DNA of 64,000 bases from Arthrobacter gandavensis (GTDB lineage Bacteria > Actinomycetota > Actinomycetes > Actinomycetales > Micrococcaceae): positions 310,001 to 374,000 of the forward strand of contig NZ_JADKYW010000003.1 in NCBI RefSeq assembly GCF_015355785.1. Reading direction: 5' to 3'. Shown here in pieces: positions 1-10,737 of the stretch. How positions within the stretch are numbered: position 1 is the stretch's first letter; every line of letters starts with the position of its first letter. Both the position numbers and the translations under genes were made by a program. Below the pieces are notes generated by a model. The model saw only the letters and a program-made list of their open reading frames with translations. It was not told the DNA's origin and made no database searches.

Positions 1-912
1 GTGCCCCTCGGACCGCAGGGCGGCTTCGAGACGGGCGGCGGACACGGCGTCCGCGGCCAGGAAGGCGAGGGTGGGACCGGATCCGGAAACGATTCCGGCC
101 AAAGCACCGAGGGCGCGTCCCCTGTCCAGGACAGGCACCAGCTCCGGGGAGAGCAACAGGGCCGCGGGCTGGAGGTCATTGGAGATAACGTCCGCCAGTG
201 CCGCAGCGTTCCCGGTGCGCAGCGCCTCGAGCAACCGGGGGTCGGCGGCTTCCGGTTCGGGCGCCGGCGAAGCGCCGGCGGCTTCCGCCTCGGCACGCAG
301 GGCGTCCAGCCGGCCGTAGACCGCGGGCGTGGACAGTCCTGCCCCGGAGGAGGCCACCAGGACCCAGTGCAGCGGGGCCTGCGCGGGCGCTTCGGTCAGC
401 AGGTCCCCTACCCCGAGCCCGACGGCGGCGCCGCCTTCCAGCGCGAAGGGCACGTCCGCACCGAGGCGGGCCGCCAGTGAGCTGAGCTCGGCGGCGTCCA
501 GCCCGGTTTTCCAGAGCAGGTTGCAGGCCAGCAGTGCGGCCGCAGCGTCGGCCGAGCCGCCGCCCATGCCGCCGGCCACCGGAACGCGTTTAGTGATGAT
601 GAGGTTTACGCCCGGATCCGGAATTCCGGCGTGTTCGGCCAGGGCCGCAGCGGCACGGGCCACCAGGTTGTCCGGTCCCAGGGGAATGCCGGCCACGGGA
701 ATCTGCAGCGGGCCGCCGCCCGTCACGGACACGGTGATGCCCGGCTGCGGGGCGGCCGCGGCCGTTACGTCCTCGCGAAGGCTCAGGGCCAGGTAGACAC
801 TCGCCACGGAGTGGTAGCCGTCCGGGCGCAGCGGACCTACCTGCAGGGAAACGTTGATCTTCCCCGGGGCACTGACCGTCACGGATGCCGGGGGCGGGCC
901 GGAAATGCTCAC
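1..912 (-). CDS. ispE: 4-diphosphocytidyl-2-C-methyl-D-erythritol kinase (partial, cut by window edge)
   Basis: GHMP-family kinase that phosphorylates CDP-methylerythritol in the MEP isoprenoid pathway, in the cytoplasm. 304 codons are visible; the C-terminus runs off the left edge. The N-terminal [11 protein letters not shown] (about residues 15-25) and the glycine-rich ATP loop [15 protein letters not shown] (about 111-125) are diagnostic. A second GHMP motif, [13 protein letters not shown], lies near the visible end. The GTG start at 912 overlaps the rsmA stop (GTGA), so it is probably translationally coupled to rsmA. The order rpfB-rsmA-ispE is conserved in actinobacteria. Confidence 0.95.
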   Translation of the reverse strand, partial: MSISGPPPASVTVSAPGKINVSLQVGPLRPDGYHSVASVYLALSLREDVTAAAAPQPGITVSVTGGGPLQIPVAGIPLGPDNLVARAAAALAEHAGIPDPGVNLIITKRVPVAGGMGGGSADAAAALLACNLLWKTGLDAAELSSLAARLGADVPFALEGGAAVGLGVGDLLTEAPAQAPLHWVLVASSGAGLSTPAVYGRLDALRAEAEAAGASPAPEPEAADPRLLEALRTGNAAALADVISNDLQPAALLLSPELVPVLDRGRALGALAGIVSGSGPTLAFLAADAVSAARLEAALRSEGH

Positions 913-1787
913 GATGCGGTCTTCGCCTCGGCGATCCGGGTGTACGCGCCGATGTCCAGCACTTCCCCGCGGGCGCTGGGATCCACTCCGGCGGCGCGGA
1001 GGGCGGTTTCGGCAGCGGCGGGGCTGCCGGCCCATCCGGCGAGGGCCGCTCGAAGGGTCTTGCGGCGCTGCGCGAACGCGGCATCGATAACCGCGAAGAC
1101 TTCCTCGCGGGTGGCCGTGGTGGCCGGCGGCTCGTGGCGCTCGAAGCCGACCAGGCCCGAAGCGATCTTCGGAGCCGGCCAGAACACATTCATGCCGATC
1201 ACGCCGGCCTTGCGCATGGTGCCGTACCAGGCTGCCTTGACGGACGGAACACCGTAGGTCTTGGACCCGGGGCGCGCGGCGAGCCGGTCAGCCACCTCGT
1301 CCTGAACCATGACCAGGCCGTGGCGCAGGCTGGGGAACGTTTCAAGCAGGTGCAGCACCACGGGAACGGCAACGTTGTACGGCAGGTTCGCCACCAGGGC
1401 GGTGGGCTGGGCCGGCAGCTCGGTGACGCGCATGGCGTCCGCGAGGACTACGTGCAGGTTCTCCGACTGTTCCGGACGCCACGCCTGCACGGTCTGCGGC
1501 AGGCGTGCGGCCAGGACCGGGTCGATCTCCACTGCCACTACTTCCCTGGCAGCGTCGAGCAGCCCCAGGGTGAGCGAACCGAGGCCGGGCCCCACCTCCA
1601 GGACGGTCTCCCCGGGGTCCACCGAGGCAGCGCTGACGATCCGCCGGATCGTATTTCCGTCGATGACGAAGTTCTGGCCTAGGGTCTTGGTGGGACGTAC
1701 GCCCAGTTCCTCTGCCAGCGCCCGGATATCGGAGGCGCCAAGGAGCGGTTTGGGCCGTGGAACAGGCGCGGAAACAGATTCAGTCAC
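909..1787 (-). CDS. rsmA: 16S rRNA (adenine1518-N6/adenine1519-N6)-dimethyltransferase
   Basis: Dimethylates the two adjacent adenines in the 3'-terminal hairpin of 16S rRNA during 30S assembly (KsgA family). 292 residues, usual for the family. The N-terminal GQNFVID (37-43), SAM-binding EVGPGLG (64-70), an acidic SAM ligand in VVAVEID and the catalytic NLPYN (134-138) are all present. The GTG start at 1787 sits 6 bases after a TAGTAT -10 hexamer, so the mRNA is likely leaderless. It is cotranscribed with ispE by a 4-base overlap. The usual neighbour rpfB is separated from it here by an opposing regulator gene. Confidence 0.96.
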   Translation of the reverse strand: MTESVSAPVPRPKPLLGASDIRALAEELGVRPTKTLGQNFVIDGNTIRRIVSAASVDPGETVLEVGPGLGSLTLGLLDAAREVVAVEIDPVLAARLPQTVQAWRPEQSENLHVVLADAMRVTELPAQPTALVANLPYNVAVPVVLHLLETFPSLRHGLVMVQDEVADRLAARPGSKTYGVPSVKAAWYGTMRKAGVIGMNVFWPAPKIASGLVGFERHEPPATTATREEVFAVIDAAFAQRRKTLRAALAGWAGSPAAAETALRAAGVDPSARGEVLDIGAYTRIAEAKTAS

Positions 1788-1793
1788 TGCCTC

Positions 1794-1799
1794 ATACTA
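1794..1799 (-). promoter_or_regulatory. -10 hexamer TAGTAT of rsmA (leaderless type)
   Basis: TAGTAT on the minus strand, 6 bases before the GTG start at 1787. With normal -10 to start-site spacing, transcription would begin at or next to the start codon. No Shine-Dalgarno sequence is present. Confidence 0.6.
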
Positions 1800-2019
1800 G
1801 CGCCCGGCAGGCCCGGTTCCTGAGCCGGCAGGCAAAGCTGCTAGTCAGGCCAGTCCCCCACCGGACAGGTGAGGCCGGGCCGAATCGTCCGCTGGAGAAG
1901 ACTCATGGGTTTCCTTCCGCGCTTTGGGTATCGCTCTGCCGCTGCCGCCTGCCGGACTGTAGCGTCCTGCACCGCAGCTGGTCCCAGTCTGGCGCACCGG
2001 AAGAACGGCGGTAACGGTT

Positions 2020-3266
2020 ATGGGTGAAACCTTTGGCAAGAAGCTCCGAACGGCCAGGCAGGACAGCCTCCTCAGCCGCAGGGACCTGGGCGCGCCCGCC
2101 CTCCGCGAGCGGGAAATCGCGCTGCTTGAAGCCGGACGCCGGGAACCTTCCCGGGATGTACTTGGGCATCTGGCCGAACGGCTGGCGGCGGCGGCTCACC
2201 GCCCGGCGCGGCCGGGCGGTGAGGACAGTGCAGTGTTCCTGGCCCTGGCCGCGGCTCAGGCGTGGGATGAACGCAGTTACTTCACCAGCCTCGAAACGGC
2301 GGTGGCGGCTGCCGCAGCTGCTCGAGCCGAGAACGATAACGAGGGGTGGTGGGAGCTGTCCCTGCTGGCCGGCAACGCACGGCTCCGGTTGGCCCACTAC
2401 CCGTTCTGCATCCGGCAGGCTTCCGCGCTGGCCCGGCATCCGGTGGCCCGGTGCCGGCCCGAACTGCGTTCCCGGGCCCAGGAACTGCTCGCACGTGCCT
2501 GCCAGGGTGCCGGCAGGCTGCCCGAAGCCGTCCGCCACGGCCGGGAAGCCGTGGCTTCCGCCCGGGACGGTGCTGCGGGTACGGAGGTGTGCCTGGCCGC
2601 ATACCTGTGCCTGGCTGCCGCCTTGACGGAAGCGGCCAGCTGGATGAGGCATGGGAGTACTGCCAGGTATTCCTGCGTCCGTTGGCTGAGTCGGTGCCGG
2701 ACGCGCTGCTGGCGGGCAAGGGATTCTGGGCCGCCGGAAATGTGGGGTTCCGCCGCGGCGACACGGTGGCCGGGGTGGCACTGCACCAGCGTGCGGCCGG
2801 GCTGCTGAGCCGCGCGCTGGATGTGGGAGTGTGGGCTTCGTTCAACAAGGCATCGGCAAATATGCGCCTGGCCTCGGGCCTGCATGATGACCAGACGCTG
2901 GCCTGCATCCGGCAGGCGGAGACCGCGCTCGCCGTCGTAGGACCCTCTCCGGGTGAGGCACGGGAGCTGCTGCATGCCCGTGGACGCTGGCAGCACCTCA
3001 GCGGCAACTATGCGGAAGCGGTGGAGCTGCTCACCGAAGCCTGGGACGGGCGCAGCTGCCTCTCTCCCCAGACCGCTGCGGAGGTTGCGCTCCTGCTCGG
3101 GCTGAGCCTGGCTTCGCTGGGACACCCCCGGGCCGCCGCGGACCGGCTCCAGGACAGCGAGTCGCTGTTCCGCCGGGCCGGTGCACCGGACCGTTCCGGA
3201 CACGTCAGGGAGCTGTCGGCCGGGCTGCACCGGGAAGAGGAGCCGGCCCCGCGGAAACGAACCTGA
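2020..3266 (+). pseudogene. XRE-like helix-turn-helix regulator with TPR-like C-terminal region, broken by a -1 frameshift
   Basis: A probable DNA-binding regulator of about 415 residues once repaired. The first 55 residues look like a helix-turn-helix domain (FGKKLRTARQDSLLSRRDLG...EIALLEAGRREPS). The rest is alanine/leucine-rich helical repeats resembling TPRs. The frame from 2020 reads sensibly to about 2634, then turns into Trp/Cys/Arg-rich nonsense ending at 2808. The -1 frame continues the same helical protein (LDEAWEYCQVFLRPL) to the stop at 3266. Adding one G at 2634-2636 (GCGGCC to GCGGGCC) restores one reading frame, EAGQLDEAWEYC. This could be a real mutation or a sequencing error in a G run. 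It is transcribed against its neighbours rsmA and rpfB and ends at a bidirectional hairpin. Its target is unknown. Confidence 0.75.
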
Positions 3267-3271
3267 GCCGC

Positions 3272-3314
3272 GAGACGGAAAAAGCCGGCCCAGGGGACCG
3301 GCTTCTTCCGTCTC
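3272..3314. terminator. Bidirectional hairpin terminator between the regulator and rpfB
   Basis: Long inverted repeat: GAGACGGAA-AAGCCGG on the left pairs with CCGGCTT-TTCCGTCTC on the right around a short loop. A-rich and T-rich flanks serve both strands. It lies between the convergent regulator gene and rpfB. Confidence 0.75.
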
Positions 3315-3326
3315 TGCCAGAGAGGC

Positions 3327-4607
<1,281 letters not shown>

Positions 4608-4650
4608 CTAAGGCGGTAGTTATCAGTCCGGAAGCCTTCCCCGACCCCGG

Positions 4651-4683
4651 CTAATAGGTCCCTACCGTAACCGAACCGTGACC
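4651..4683 (-). promoter_or_regulatory. rpfB promoter region with an 11-base-period direct repeat
   Basis: On the plus strand GTAACC (4667-4672), five bases, GTGACC (4678-4683): a direct repeat with an 11-base period. On the minus strand TATTAG (4656-4651) is a plausible -10, placing the repeat over the -35 region. The MtrA response regulator controls rpfB in mycobacteria and binds repeated GTAAC-like sites. Assigning this site to MtrA is inference. Confidence 0.4.
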
Positions 4684-4721
4684 TGCGGGCAAACTCCGGT
4701 TTCGGGCCGGAGGATTGACGC

Positions 4722-5639
4722 CTAGTCCCAGGATCCGTAAACCGCGGTTGTGTTCGCGGCTAGTGCGGAGCAGAAATCCCCCAGGTCCGCACCCCGGATT
4801 TCGGCCATGGCCCGGACGGTGTACGGAATCATGTAGCTCGCGTTGTTCCGACCGCGGAAGGGGTGCGGGGTGAGGAAAGGAGCATCTGTTTCGACCAGCA
4901 CCAGAGCCGGATCCGCAATTGCCAGGGCGTCCCGGATCCCTTCGGCGTTGCGGAAAGTCACGGTTCCGGCGAAGGACATGTACCAACCGTGTTCGTTACA
5001 GATTCGGGCCAGGTCAGCGGCGCCCGAGAAGCAGTGGAAGACGACGGCCGGCGGGAGCTGTTCCTCCCCGAGAATGCGCACAACGTCCTCATGTGCGTCG
5101 CGGTCATGAATCTGCACCGCAAGCCCCGCCTGCCGCGCAATGTCGATGTGACGGCGGAATGAATACTGCTGGGCGCCCAATCCTTCCGGCCCGGTGCGGA
5201 AGTAATCCAGCCCGGTCTCTCCCACGGCCCTCACCCGGGGATGAGCGGCGAGCGCCCCGATCTCCTCAAGCGCCTCGTCCAGCGTTCCGGCCAGGGCGAG
5301 CCCAGGCGCATCGTTGGGATGGAGGGCAACAGCGGCCAGCAGCCGCGGATCCTGTTCGGCAAGCCGCACAGCTTCCCGGGATGATTCGAGGTCCGTTCCC
5401 ACCTGGACAGCGCCCTGGACACCGGCAGCCGCAGCGGCGTCGAGCGCTGCTGCGGCGTCCCCGGCGCCCGGGACGCCGAAATCCAGGTGGGTGTGGTTAT
5501 CCATAACCGGGACAGGCAGCGGCTCCGGCGCGGGCGCGAAGGCCTTTTCCGCACTGCGGCCTTCCGCCCGCTGGCTGTGTCCGCGGACAAGGTAGGTCTG
5601 CGGTATTTCACCCGGGACGTAAGCGCCGTCGATAGTCAT
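4722..5639 (-). CDS. tatD: TatD-family metal-dependent hydrolase (putative DNase)
   Basis: TIM-barrel metallohydrolase of the amidohydrolase superfamily; family members act as 3'-5' DNases. 305 residues, with about 45 extra N-terminal residues before the barrel. Metal ligands are visible: DNHTHLDFG (H49, H51), GETGLDYF, VQIHDRDAH, FHCFSGA and VETDAPFLTPHPFRG. The ATG at 5639 is 7 bases after a TAGGCT -10 hexamer, suggesting a leaderless mRNA. It lies directly upstream of rpfB, the conserved actinobacterial order. The cellular substrate is not shown by the sequence. Confidence 0.93.
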   Translation of the reverse strand: MTIDGAYVPGEIPQTYLVRGHSQRAEGRSAEKAFAPAPEPLPVPVMDNHTHLDFGVPGAGDAAAALDAAAAAGVQGAVQVGTDLESSREAVRLAEQDPRLLAAVALHPNDAPGLALAGTLDEALEEIGALAAHPRVRAVGETGLDYFRTGPEGLGAQQYSFRRHIDIARQAGLAVQIHDRDAHEDVVRILGEEQLPPAVVFHCFSGAADLARICNEHGWYMSFAGTVTFRNAEGIRDALAIADPALVLVETDAPFLTPHPFRGRNNASYMIPYTVRAMAEIRGADLGDFCSALAANTTAVYGSWD

Positions 5640-5646
5640 GTCTTTA

Positions 5647-5652
5647 AGCCTA
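5647..5652 (-). promoter_or_regulatory. -10 hexamer TAGGCT of tatD (leaderless type)
   Basis: TAGGCT on the minus strand with 7 bases to the ATG at 5639. No ribosome-binding site lies between. Confidence 0.6.
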
Positions 5653-5701
5653 AGTGAGCTTGTACCCTGTACGTACTAAGTGCCCCGGCGGCTGCCGGGA
5701 A

Positions 5702-5734
5702 CGGCTGCGGCGGGGCCTCTGTGGCCCGCAGCCG
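5702..5734 (+). other. Hairpin in the probable moxR leader
   Basis: CGGCTGC (5702-5708) and GGGCC (5713-5717) pair with GGCCC (5723-5727) and GCAGCCG (5728-5734) around the loop TCTGT, leaving a four-base bulge. It lies about 85 bases before the moxR ATG. It may be a structured 5' leader or simply GC-rich spacer; no T tract follows it. Confidence 0.3.
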
Positions 5735-5817
5735 GGCGGGCAGTCGCCGGGGCGCTCAACCTCCGGCCGGGGCTGAGCTCTTCCCCCGGCCCACGAGCCG
5801 AGCCCTGGAAGGTATCC

Positions 5818-6873
5818 ATGGACACCCGCAACACATCTGCTGCCACCGCAGGATTCGATGCGCCGGGCGCCGGGGCGCCGTTCGCCGGGAGCGCGGCCGA
5901 TGAAACGAACTCGTTCCTCGCAGCCAGCACCCGCATCCTGGACGCCATCAACACGGTGATCGACGGCAAGGACGAGGCGGCCCGCCTGGTGCTGACGGTC
6001 CTCCTGGCGGAGGGGCATGTACTGCTTGAGGACGTACCGGGTGTCGGGAAAACAATGCTGGCGAAGACCCTCGCACGGGCCGTGGACTGCTCGGTAACGC
6101 GTATCCAGTTCACTCCGGACCTGCTCCCCTCGGATGTGACAGGGGTGTCGATCTACAACCAGGACGCCCACCGCTTCGAATTCAGGCAGGGCCCGGTCTT
6201 TGCCAACATCGTGATCGGCGATGAGATCAACCGCGCCTCGGCCAAGACCCAGTCCGCACTCCTGGAGTGCATGGAGGAGCGGCAGGTCACGGTCGACGGC
6301 GGCACCTACCGGCTCGCCGAACCCTTTATGGTCGTTGCCACCCAGAATCCCCTGGAGATGGAAGGCACCTACGCGCTTCCGGAGGCCCAGCGGGACAGGT
6401 TCATGGCACGCATTTCCCTGGGCTACCCGGACACTGCTTCGGAGATCGAAATGCTTGAGACCCATCAGTCCGTCTCTCCCCTGGAATCAATCGTTCCGGT
6501 GGCCTCCGTGCGGGACATCGCCGCCATGACTGCGAAGGTGCGCGAAGTCTACGTTTCGGCAGCGGTCAAGGAGTACACAGTTGCCATTGGAGCCGCCACC
6601 CGGGAGCACCCGTACATCCGGCTGGGAGCCAGCCCGCGTGCGCTGCTGCAGCTGCTTCGCGCGTCCAAGGCCCGGGCGGCGCTGGAGGGCCGGGACTTTG
6701 TCCTGCCGGACGATGTCGCACGCCTGGCGGGATCCGTCCTGCCGCACCGCCTTATCCTTGAGCGGCAGGCGCTGGGCGCCGGCGAGAGCCCCGCCTCGCT
6801 GCTGGCGGCCGTTCTTTCCAAGGTGCCTGTCCCGCGGCCTCCGGGAGCCCGGCCTGGAACGGTTCGGCCGTAG
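5818..6873 (+). CDS. MoxR-family AAA+ ATPase
   Basis: AAA+ chaperone-like ATPase of the MoxR group, which typically acts with a DUF58 or von Willebrand-type partner on an envelope or secreted target. 351 residues from the ATG at 5818, chosen because GGAAGG lies just upstream (an in-frame ATG at 5680 has no ribosome-binding site). Walker A DVPGVGKT (72-79), Walker B IVIGDEIN (131-138), the sensor-1 region VVATQNPLEMEGTYALPEAQRDRFM and a C-terminal lid domain are all present. It is first in a tight operon with DUF58 and transglutaminase genes; the next start is 3 bases after this stop. Confidence 0.93.
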   Translation: MDTRNTSAATAGFDAPGAGAPFAGSAADETNSFLAASTRILDAINTVIDGKDEAARLVLTVLLAEGHVLLEDVPGVGKTMLAKTLARAVDCSVTRIQFTPDLLPSDVTGVSIYNQDAHRFEFRQGPVFANIVIGDEINRASAKTQSALLECMEERQVTVDGGTYRLAEPFMVVATQNPLEMEGTYALPEAQRDRFMARISLGYPDTASEIEMLETHQSVSPLESIVPVASVRDIAAMTAKVREVYVSAAVKEYTVAIGAATREHPYIRLGASPRALLQLLRASKARAALEGRDFVLPDDVARLAGSVLPHRLILERQALGAGESPASLLAAVLSKVPVPRPPGARPGTVRP

Positions 6874-6876
6874 CCG

Positions 6877-8346
6877 ATGAAGAATCCCGCGCAGCTCGCG
6901 GCGAGCAGGCCTGTGCTCACCGGCCGCGGCTGGGGACTGGTTGCCGCCGGCGTCGTCTCGCTGCTCGGCGCGCAGGTCCTGGGGCGGCGGGACCTGCTCC
7001 TGCTGGGAGTGTTCCTCGTCCTCGTGCCGCTGGCCTCCGCACTGGCCCTGCGGCTGCTGAAGCCGCACTTCAGCGTGCAGCGCACCTTTCGGCCCCCGAG
7101 CGCAGAGACCGGCACGCCGGTGAGCGTCGGGCTCGCGGTGCAGCCGGTAGCGCCCTTCGGCGGGACTGCCCGCATGACGGAGGAGCTGCCGTCCCGTTTC
7201 GGCACCAGCCCCGAGTTCAGTTTCCCGGCAGCGCGGAGCGGCGACGGCCAGGCAAGCCGCTACGAGTACCGGCTTACCTCCTCCCGGCGGGGCTTGTACC
7301 GGATCGGCCCGGTCAGCGCAGGCTTCCTGGATCCCTTCGGGCTCGCATTGGCGCGGCACACCATTGGCGACACGGACAACCTTGTGGTGAAACCCGTTCC
7401 GGTGGAACTTCCCGCCGTGGTGCTGGACGGACTGAGGGGAAGTGACGGATCAGTGTCCACGAGAGTGCAGGGAGTGCCCAGCCAGGACGATGTGACCACG
7501 CGCGAGTACCGGCACGGAGATCCGATGCGCCGCGTGCACTGGTCTGCCACCGCCCGCCGCGGCGAGCTAATGGTCCGCCAGGAAGAAACTGTGGCAACGC
7601 CCCGCGCGACCCTTGTGCTTGACCAGCGCGAATCCAGCTATGACCAGGGATTCCTGTCACCGTTCTGGGCCGAAGGTGCCGACGACGCCGCTCCGGCAAG
7701 TTCGGAATCATTCGAATGGGCGGTGTCTGCCGTCATGTCCATCGGCTCGGACCTGTTGGAGCGCGGGTTCGCGCTCCGGCTCCTGGACACCCAGGCCCGC
7801 CCGGGGCTGCAGCGCTCGCCCTCCAGCCCCGATCCGGACGCGGACAGCTTCAGCGGCGCAGCGGCTGCCGCCGACCTGGGCGAAGGACTGGCAGCCCTGG
7901 GACTGGAGGAGGCTGCAGCGGCATCCGGTTCGCGGCCCCTGCCCGGCGCCCGGGCACGGCACATCCTCCGAAGGTCCGGCGGCCGGGCTTCGGCCGGTAC
8001 CCGGCCGCGTTCCGAGCGGAGCGTGCAGCCGGGACCGCAGCAGCCGTTCGGCGATGCCCTGCTGGAAGCGCTGCTGGACGCCCGTTCCCGGGGACCGCTC
8101 GTGGTCATCACCGGCGCACTCAGTGAGGAAGATGCCCGCAGGCTCGCTCCGGCGGCAGACGCGGTTCCCTCCGCACTCGCCCTGGTGGTTACCGAGCGGC
8201 CTGCCGCCTCCGCAGCGCAGCTGAGGCTCCTGCGGGCAGCCGGCTGGACTGCCGAAGCCGTGGTGCCGTCCCAGCCGGTGGCCGCGGCCTGGTCCGGAGC
8301 CGCGGAGCGTGCCGCAGCACTCGCCCCGCCGGGGCTGAGGCCATGA
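6877..8346 (+). CDS. DUF58 domain-containing membrane protein
   Basis: 489 residues. Two hydrophobic segments near the N-terminus (about 13-60) are followed by a cytoplasmic or extracellular region holding the DUF58 signature REYRHGDPMRRVHWSATARRG. The C-terminal part resembles a von Willebrand A-like fold interrupted by an Ala/Ser/Pro-rich stretch. DUF58 proteins pair genetically with MoxR ATPases and TgpA-type transglutaminases, as here. Its stop overlaps the next start (ATGA). The precise function is unknown; a scaffold or assembly role is inference from the family. Confidence 0.88.
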   Translation: MKNPAQLAASRPVLTGRGWGLVAAGVVSLLGAQVLGRRDLLLLGVFLVLVPLASALALRLLKPHFSVQRTFRPPSAETGTPVSVGLAVQPVAPFGGTARMTEELPSRFGTSPEFSFPAARSGDGQASRYEYRLTSSRRGLYRIGPVSAGFLDPFGLALARHTIGDTDNLVVKPVPVELPAVVLDGLRGSDGSVSTRVQGVPSQDDVTTREYRHGDPMRRVHWSATARRGELMVRQEETVATPRATLVLDQRESSYDQGFLSPFWAEGADDAAPASSESFEWAVSAVMSIGSDLLERGFALRLLDTQARPGLQRSPSSPDPDADSFSGAAAAADLGEGLAALGLEEAAAASGSRPLPGARARHILRRSGGRASAGTRPRSERSVQPGPQQPFGDALLEALLDARSRGPLVVITGALSEEDARRLAPAADAVPSALALVVTERPAASAAQLRLLRAAGWTAEAVVPSQPVAAAWSGAAERAAALAPPGLRP

Positions 8347-10733
8347 CGGCCACGCTTGCCCCGCCGGATCCGCGGCAGACGAAGCGGCGCACCCGCAGGC
8401 ACCGGACGGGAGATGCCCAATGGGCGGCGGGGGCGGTTTCCGCAGCGGCTGTGCTCTTGTGCGCACTGAGCATTTCCGGAGTGCTTGACGGACTCGCCTG
8501 GGTGTGGCCGCTGGGGACCACACTGGCCGCGGTGGCAGCAGGAACGGCACTCGCACGCTGGTTCAGGGTCCCTACTGCGCTGGTACCTGTATCAGGGATG
8601 GCCGCGCTGGCCCTGATCCTCACCGTGATGTTCTCCGCGGACGCCGCCTTCCTGGGATTCGTTCCCACAGGCGCAACCCTCGACAGGGCGCAGATGCTGC
8701 TGGCGGGCGCGCAGTCCACGGTGATCACCCAGGTGATCCCGGTGACTCCGGACGCCGGTGTGGTGTTCGTTGCCTGCCTGGCGGTGGGACTGATCGCGGT
8801 CCTGGTGGACACGCTGGCAGTCACTCTTCGGTTGCCGGCAGCCAGCGGGTTCGGCCTGTTCACCGTTCTGCTGGTGCCCGCAATCATCAAGCCCCATAGC
8901 GTGGGAATTCCGGGCTTCGCTGCGGCGGCCACAGGTTACCTCCTCATCCTGGCCGCCGGAACCTGGCAGGAGCGCCGGGAGCGGTCTGCTGCACCGGACA
9001 TGCCCGTCCGGCCCAGCGGGTCCCAGGCCGCGGGTGCTGCAGGAATCGGTGCGGCAGCCGTAGTGGCGGCCCTGCTGGTTTCCCTGGCCATTCCCGGCTT
9101 TAACGCCGGCGCCTTTCCCCAGGGCGCTCGGTTCAACTTCCTCAGCGGGTCCACCGGGCTGAATCCTGTTGTATCCCTGGGCAACGACCTGCGGCAGCCA
9201 ACAGCGACCGGGCGGATCACCTACGCCACGGACTCCACCCGGCCGGTCTACCTCCGCTCCACGTCCCTGGAAGACTTTTCCGGGACCCGCTGGGCTCCGG
9301 ATACCCGCGAAGACGCGCGCAGGTCCCTGGCGGAGGACATGGTTCCGGCAGGCGCCCCGGATCCGGCCATCCCCACGGAAACCGTGCGGACCCTGATCAG
9401 TTCTCCCAGTTATGCCAGCCCGTGGCTGCTGGCCCCCTACGCTCCCTCGTCCGTGTCCGGGCTCGACGGCGCCTGGAACTGGGATCCGGCCACCATGACC
9501 ATCCTGTCCGGCAGCGGCAGTTCAGAGCCGCGGCCCGGGTATGAAGTGGTCAGCGAGTTGCCTATGGTGACCAGTGACCTCCTGTCCCGGCTTCCGGCCG
9601 CTCCCGCCGATGCGGTGGAGCCCGGATTTACGGATCTCCCGGACGATCTCCCGCAGATCATCCGGGACACGGCCCGCGAAGCCGTGGCGGGCGCTGAAGG
9701 ACCCTATGCCCAGGCACTTGCCCTGCAGTCCTACCTGCGGGGCCCGCAGTTCGACTACTCACTCGAGGCCCCCGTAGAGGGCGGCTACGACGGAAACGGG
9801 ATCGGTGTGCTGGCCCGGTTCCTGGAACAAAGGTCCGGTTACTGCATCCACTTTGCGTCCGCAATGGCGGTGATGGCCCGTGAGGTCGGCATCCCCAGCC
9901 GGATGGGCCTTGGCTATGCCCCCGGACGCGCGACGGGCAACACGCTGCCTGGTCCGGACGGCACGGAACTGGATGAGTATGCCGTTGACGCCCGCGACGC
10001 GCATGCCTGGCCGGAACTGTACTTTGAGGGCGCAGGGTGGGTGCGCTTCGAACCTACCCCCTCGCGCGGCGTCGTCCCCACGTACGCCGTTCAGCGGCAG
10101 CAGAACGCCGCATCCGCAGCCCAGGCCGACGCAGATCCGCGCCAGATGCAGAACCCGGCCCCGCCCGCACTGCCCTCCGCGGCTCCGGAGCCCGATGCCC
10201 GGTCCCAGCCCCTCGAACCCGGAGAGACTGCCGCGGCGCCGTGGGCAGGCGTCGGAATTGGGCTGCTGGTGGCCGGGGCAGCCGTACTTACTCCGTTGGC
10301 CCTGCGCCGGCGGAGGACCGGGCTGCGCAGGAACGAACATGCGGCGTCCGGCCGCGCTGCTCCCGTTTGGGCCGAGGCCACGGACCTGGCGCAGGACTTC
10401 GGCTACCGGGCCAGGACCGCAGACAGCCCGCGGTCCTACGCGGACCGCCTGGCCGCACAGGCCGGGCTGCCGCTGCCTGCTGCGAATGCACTGGCCAGGC
10501 TGCGCACCGCCTACGAAGCCGAGGCCTACGCAAATCCGTCGGCGGGCCCCAGCCCCCGTGCGGGAAGGCCGGCGGCGGACTGGCAGGACGTGGGAGCCCT
10601 TCGCGCCGCACTGCGCGGGTCTGTCACCGCTCCGGCGAGGTTGAGGGCCGTGTTCATACCGGCGTCGTTGTTTCCGGCACCGCGACCCAAGCCGGCACCC
10701 CGGGCGCCGGCGAAACCGCCCTCCGGGCCTTAA
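8343..10733 (+). CDS. TgpA-like transglutaminase domain membrane protein
   Basis: 796 residues: about six N-terminal membrane helices (27-250, DUF3488/TgpA type), a periplasmic-type region, a transglutaminase-like core, one membrane helix (around 630-650) and a cytoplasmic DUF4129-like tail ending in a Pro-rich stretch. Catalytic residues are visible: Cys in RSGYCIHFASAMAVMAREVG (C501), His in DARDAHAWPELYFEG (H554), and an acidic residue in WVRFEPTPS. The substrate is unknown; TgpA of Pseudomonas is an envelope protein needed for viability. It is the last gene of the moxR operon and is followed by a strong hairpin. Confidence 0.9.
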   Translation: MTATLAPPDPRQTKRRTRRHRTGDAQWAAGAVSAAAVLLCALSISGVLDGLAWVWPLGTTLAAVAAGTALARWFRVPTALVPVSGMAALALILTVMFSADAAFLGFVPTGATLDRAQMLLAGAQSTVITQVIPVTPDAGVVFVACLAVGLIAVLVDTLAVTLRLPAASGFGLFTVLLVPAIIKPHSVGIPGFAAAATGYLLILAAGTWQERRERSAAPDMPVRPSGSQAAGAAGIGAAAVVAALLVSLAIPGFNAGAFPQGARFNFLSGSTGLNPVVSLGNDLRQPTATGRITYATDSTRPVYLRSTSLEDFSGTRWAPDTREDARRSLAEDMVPAGAPDPAIPTETVRTLISSPSYASPWLLAPYAPSSVSGLDGAWNWDPATMTILSGSGSSEPRPGYEVVSELPMVTSDLLSRLPAAPADAVEPGFTDLPDDLPQIIRDTAREAVAGAEGPYAQALALQSYLRGPQFDYSLEAPVEGGYDGNGIGVLARFLEQRSGYCIHFASAMAVMAREVGIPSRMGLGYAPGRATGNTLPGPDGTELDEYAVDARDAHAWPELYFEGAGWVRFEPTPSRGVVPTYAVQRQQNAASAAQADADPRQMQNPAPPALPSAAPEPDARSQPLEPGETAAAPWAGVGIGLLVAGAAVLTPLALRRRRTGLRRNEHAASGRAAPVWAEATDLAQDFGYRARTADSPRSYADRLAAQAGLPLPAANALARLRTAYEAEAYANPSAGPSPRAGRPAADWQDVGALRAALRGSVTAPARLRAVFIPASLFPAPRPKPAPRAPAKPPSGP

Positions 10734-10737
10734 CGGC

